Shown here in pieces: positions 22,882-24,168 of a stretch of 24,168 nt of DNA; positions within the stretch are counted from its first letter, which is position 1; each line of letters starts with the position of its first letter. Source of the DNA: an uncultured Collinsella sp. Its GTDB lineage: Bacteria; Actinomycetota; Coriobacteriia; Coriobacteriales; Coriobacteriaceae. Where the stretch lies: NCBI GenBank assembly GCA_900548815.1, contig URLR01000029.1:1-24168 (forward strand), in the 5' to 3' direction. The notes beneath the pieces are model-generated. The model searched no databases. It was not told the DNA's origin and worked only from the letters and a program-made list of their open reading frames with translations. Position numbers and translations under genes: made by a program.

Positions 22882-24143
22882 GTGCGACCGAGCGCGAGCA
22901 TGTGATGCCTCCGCGGCCCCTGATGCCGTGGACGATGGCCCTGTGTGCCGGCATGTGCATGAGCTGCGCCTTGGTGCTCAACGTGACCGCTGATGCGCTG
23001 CTGAGGGAGCAGGCGCCGGCGGTCGGGCCGCTATGGGCCATTCCCGTCGCGGCGGCGGTATTCGTTGTGCTGGCTCAATCTTGTGCGCGGCTTGCCCCTT
23101 GGAAGCGGTGGCTGTATGCCGCGTCCGTCGGTCTCGTGGCGGGAGCGGTCGTCTCGGCGTGGTGGGCTGTGGGCGCGCTAAGCGCCTCGAAGGCGCTCGA
23201 CGCTCGAGCGGCAAGCAGCCTCGAGTTTGTCGTGCAGGGTGATCCATCCATAAACGACGACGTGTATTCCTATACCTGCGAGGCACGCGCGGACGGCAAG
23301 AACTTGGCAACGGTTCGCCTATCGTGTGACCGCGAGCTCAGGGTCGGGGCGCACATGCGTGTTATCGGTCGCGTTTCACGTTTTGAGAACGATGCGTATG
23401 GACGATCGCGTGTGCTCCGAGGCGAGGTATGCAAGGTAAAAGCCGTTCGGATTTTATCGGTCGATGAGGGCTCTCCGGGGCCGCTGCTTCGGCTGCGAAA
23501 TGGGCTGCTTGCGTCCATCGCGCCTGCGACCGACCCGGCGCGTGCGTTCATAGCCGGTGTCGTCTGCGGTCGTTCGGCCGAGCTGCACGCCCAACCGGCG
23601 GGCGACTGGTTTTCGGTGACGGGAACGGCGCATCTAATCGCCGTCTCGGGCAGCCATTTGGCTATCGTGGGGTTTGTAATCGAGGGTGTGTTGCAAAAGG
23701 CTCGGTGCTCACGTGGTCTTCAGCGGGCGATATTGGCGATAACGCTTGTGGGCTACGCTGCTTTTACGGGCGCGTCTCCCTCGGCCGTGCGCGCGTGCTG
23801 CATGGTGTTCACGACGCTTGTCGTAAACGGCGCGGGGCGTCGCCGGCACGGCGCATCGGCACTCTTCGCAACCATGTCCATCTTTGTGCTACTGCGGCCG
23901 ACGGTGCTGTTCGAGATAGGCTTTCAGCTTTCATGTGCCAGCGTCTTTGCCATCCTGTGCTTTTGCCCGTACGCCTCCTACGCTTTGGGTGAGCTGGGTG
24001 TGCCATCGGGCATTGCCAGTCTGCTTTCCGTCACACTGTGCTCGCAGTTGGCGACGCTCCCCATTACCATTCCTGCCTTCGGTACGTTCTCGCTCATTGC
24101 TCCGTTGGCAAATGCGGTCATTGGTCCGGTGGTGAGCGTACTG
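22878..24143 (+). CDS. comEC: Competence DNA-uptake channel ComEC/Rec2, 3'-truncated by contig end
   Basis: ComEC is the polytopic membrane channel that passes single-stranded DNA into the cell. The 422 codons seen are open from ATG 22878 to the adapter. Hydrophobic helices at about 15-100 are followed by an N-terminal DUF4131-like region. The competence domain begins near GTAHLIAVSGSHLAIVG (249-265) and GASPSAVRA (298-306), both ComEC signatures, followed by several membrane helices. The second half, including the usual beta-lactamase-like domain, is lost beyond the contig. The start overlaps the comEA stop in ATGA, so the two are translated together. Because no stop codon is present, an automatic gene caller could miss it. 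Confidence 0.92.
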
Positions 24144-24144
24144 C

Positions 24145-24168
24145 CTGTCTCTTATACACATCTCCGAG
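24145..24168 (-). other. Sequencing adapter (Nextera/Tn5 mosaic end), not genomic
   Basis: CTGTCTCTTATACACATCT (24145-24163) is the reverse complement of the 19-bp Tn5 mosaic end, followed by CCGAG from the same adapter. Native sequence ends at about 24144. Open frames reading MCIRDR on the minus strand here are artefacts. Confidence 0.98.

Noticed and set aside
24145..24168. Terminal inverted repeats of a 24-kb transposon
   Set aside because: They match the Nextera/Tn5 mosaic end exactly, and the content is core housekeeping genes.

Overview
The window is chromosomal DNA of a GC-rich actinobacterium, most likely a member of the Coriobacteriia close to Collinsella. This rests on an actinobacterial-type integration host factor (mihF) next to gmk and rpoZ, a zinc-ribbon L28, a class 1B PyrK/PyrD pair, frequent GTG/TTG starts and a long AdhE typical of a fermenter. 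The genus is an inference; no 16S gene is present. Both window ends are sequencing-library adapter (Tn5 mosaic end plus flanking Nextera bases), so the first and last genes are cut by the end of the contig and not by biology.

Left block (27-8363, + strand): a tightly packed gene string pyrH(partial)-frr-uppS-cdsA-dxr-site-2 protease-ispG-proS, closed by a strong intrinsic terminator. It combines UMP phosphorylation, ribosome recycling, two MEP-pathway isoprenoid enzymes, undecaprenyl-PP synthesis, CDP-diacylglycerol synthesis, a membrane protease and prolyl-tRNA synthetase. Two things stand out. A terminator-like hairpin lies inside the 5' end of uppS. The site-2 protease carries an extra cytoplasmic segment of about 110 residues that looks like a winged-helix domain.

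Middle block (8388-13578): on the minus strand, adhE is followed by a phosphotransferase-family kinase. Upstream of adhE sits a REP-associated tyrosine transposase (RAYT) gene enclosed by 51-bp near-perfect inverted repeats built from a CTCATTGGGGACAGAC motif. Beyond it rpmB (L28) is read on the minus strand and ends at its own terminator.

Right block (13774-24143, + strand): a pyrimidine operon pyrR-pyrB-pyrC-pyrK-pyrD-pyrF is preceded by an RNA leader with mutually exclusive hairpins and a U-tract, which looks like an attenuator. pyrE and carAB are not in this cluster. Next come mihF-gmk-rpoZ-thiI ending at a terminator, then comEA and a comEC that runs open to the contig end.

Most of the window is conserved housekeeping. 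The best candidates for something undescribed are the winged-helix-like insert in the site-2 protease, the uppS in-gene hairpin, the kinase paired with adhE, and the RAYT element.
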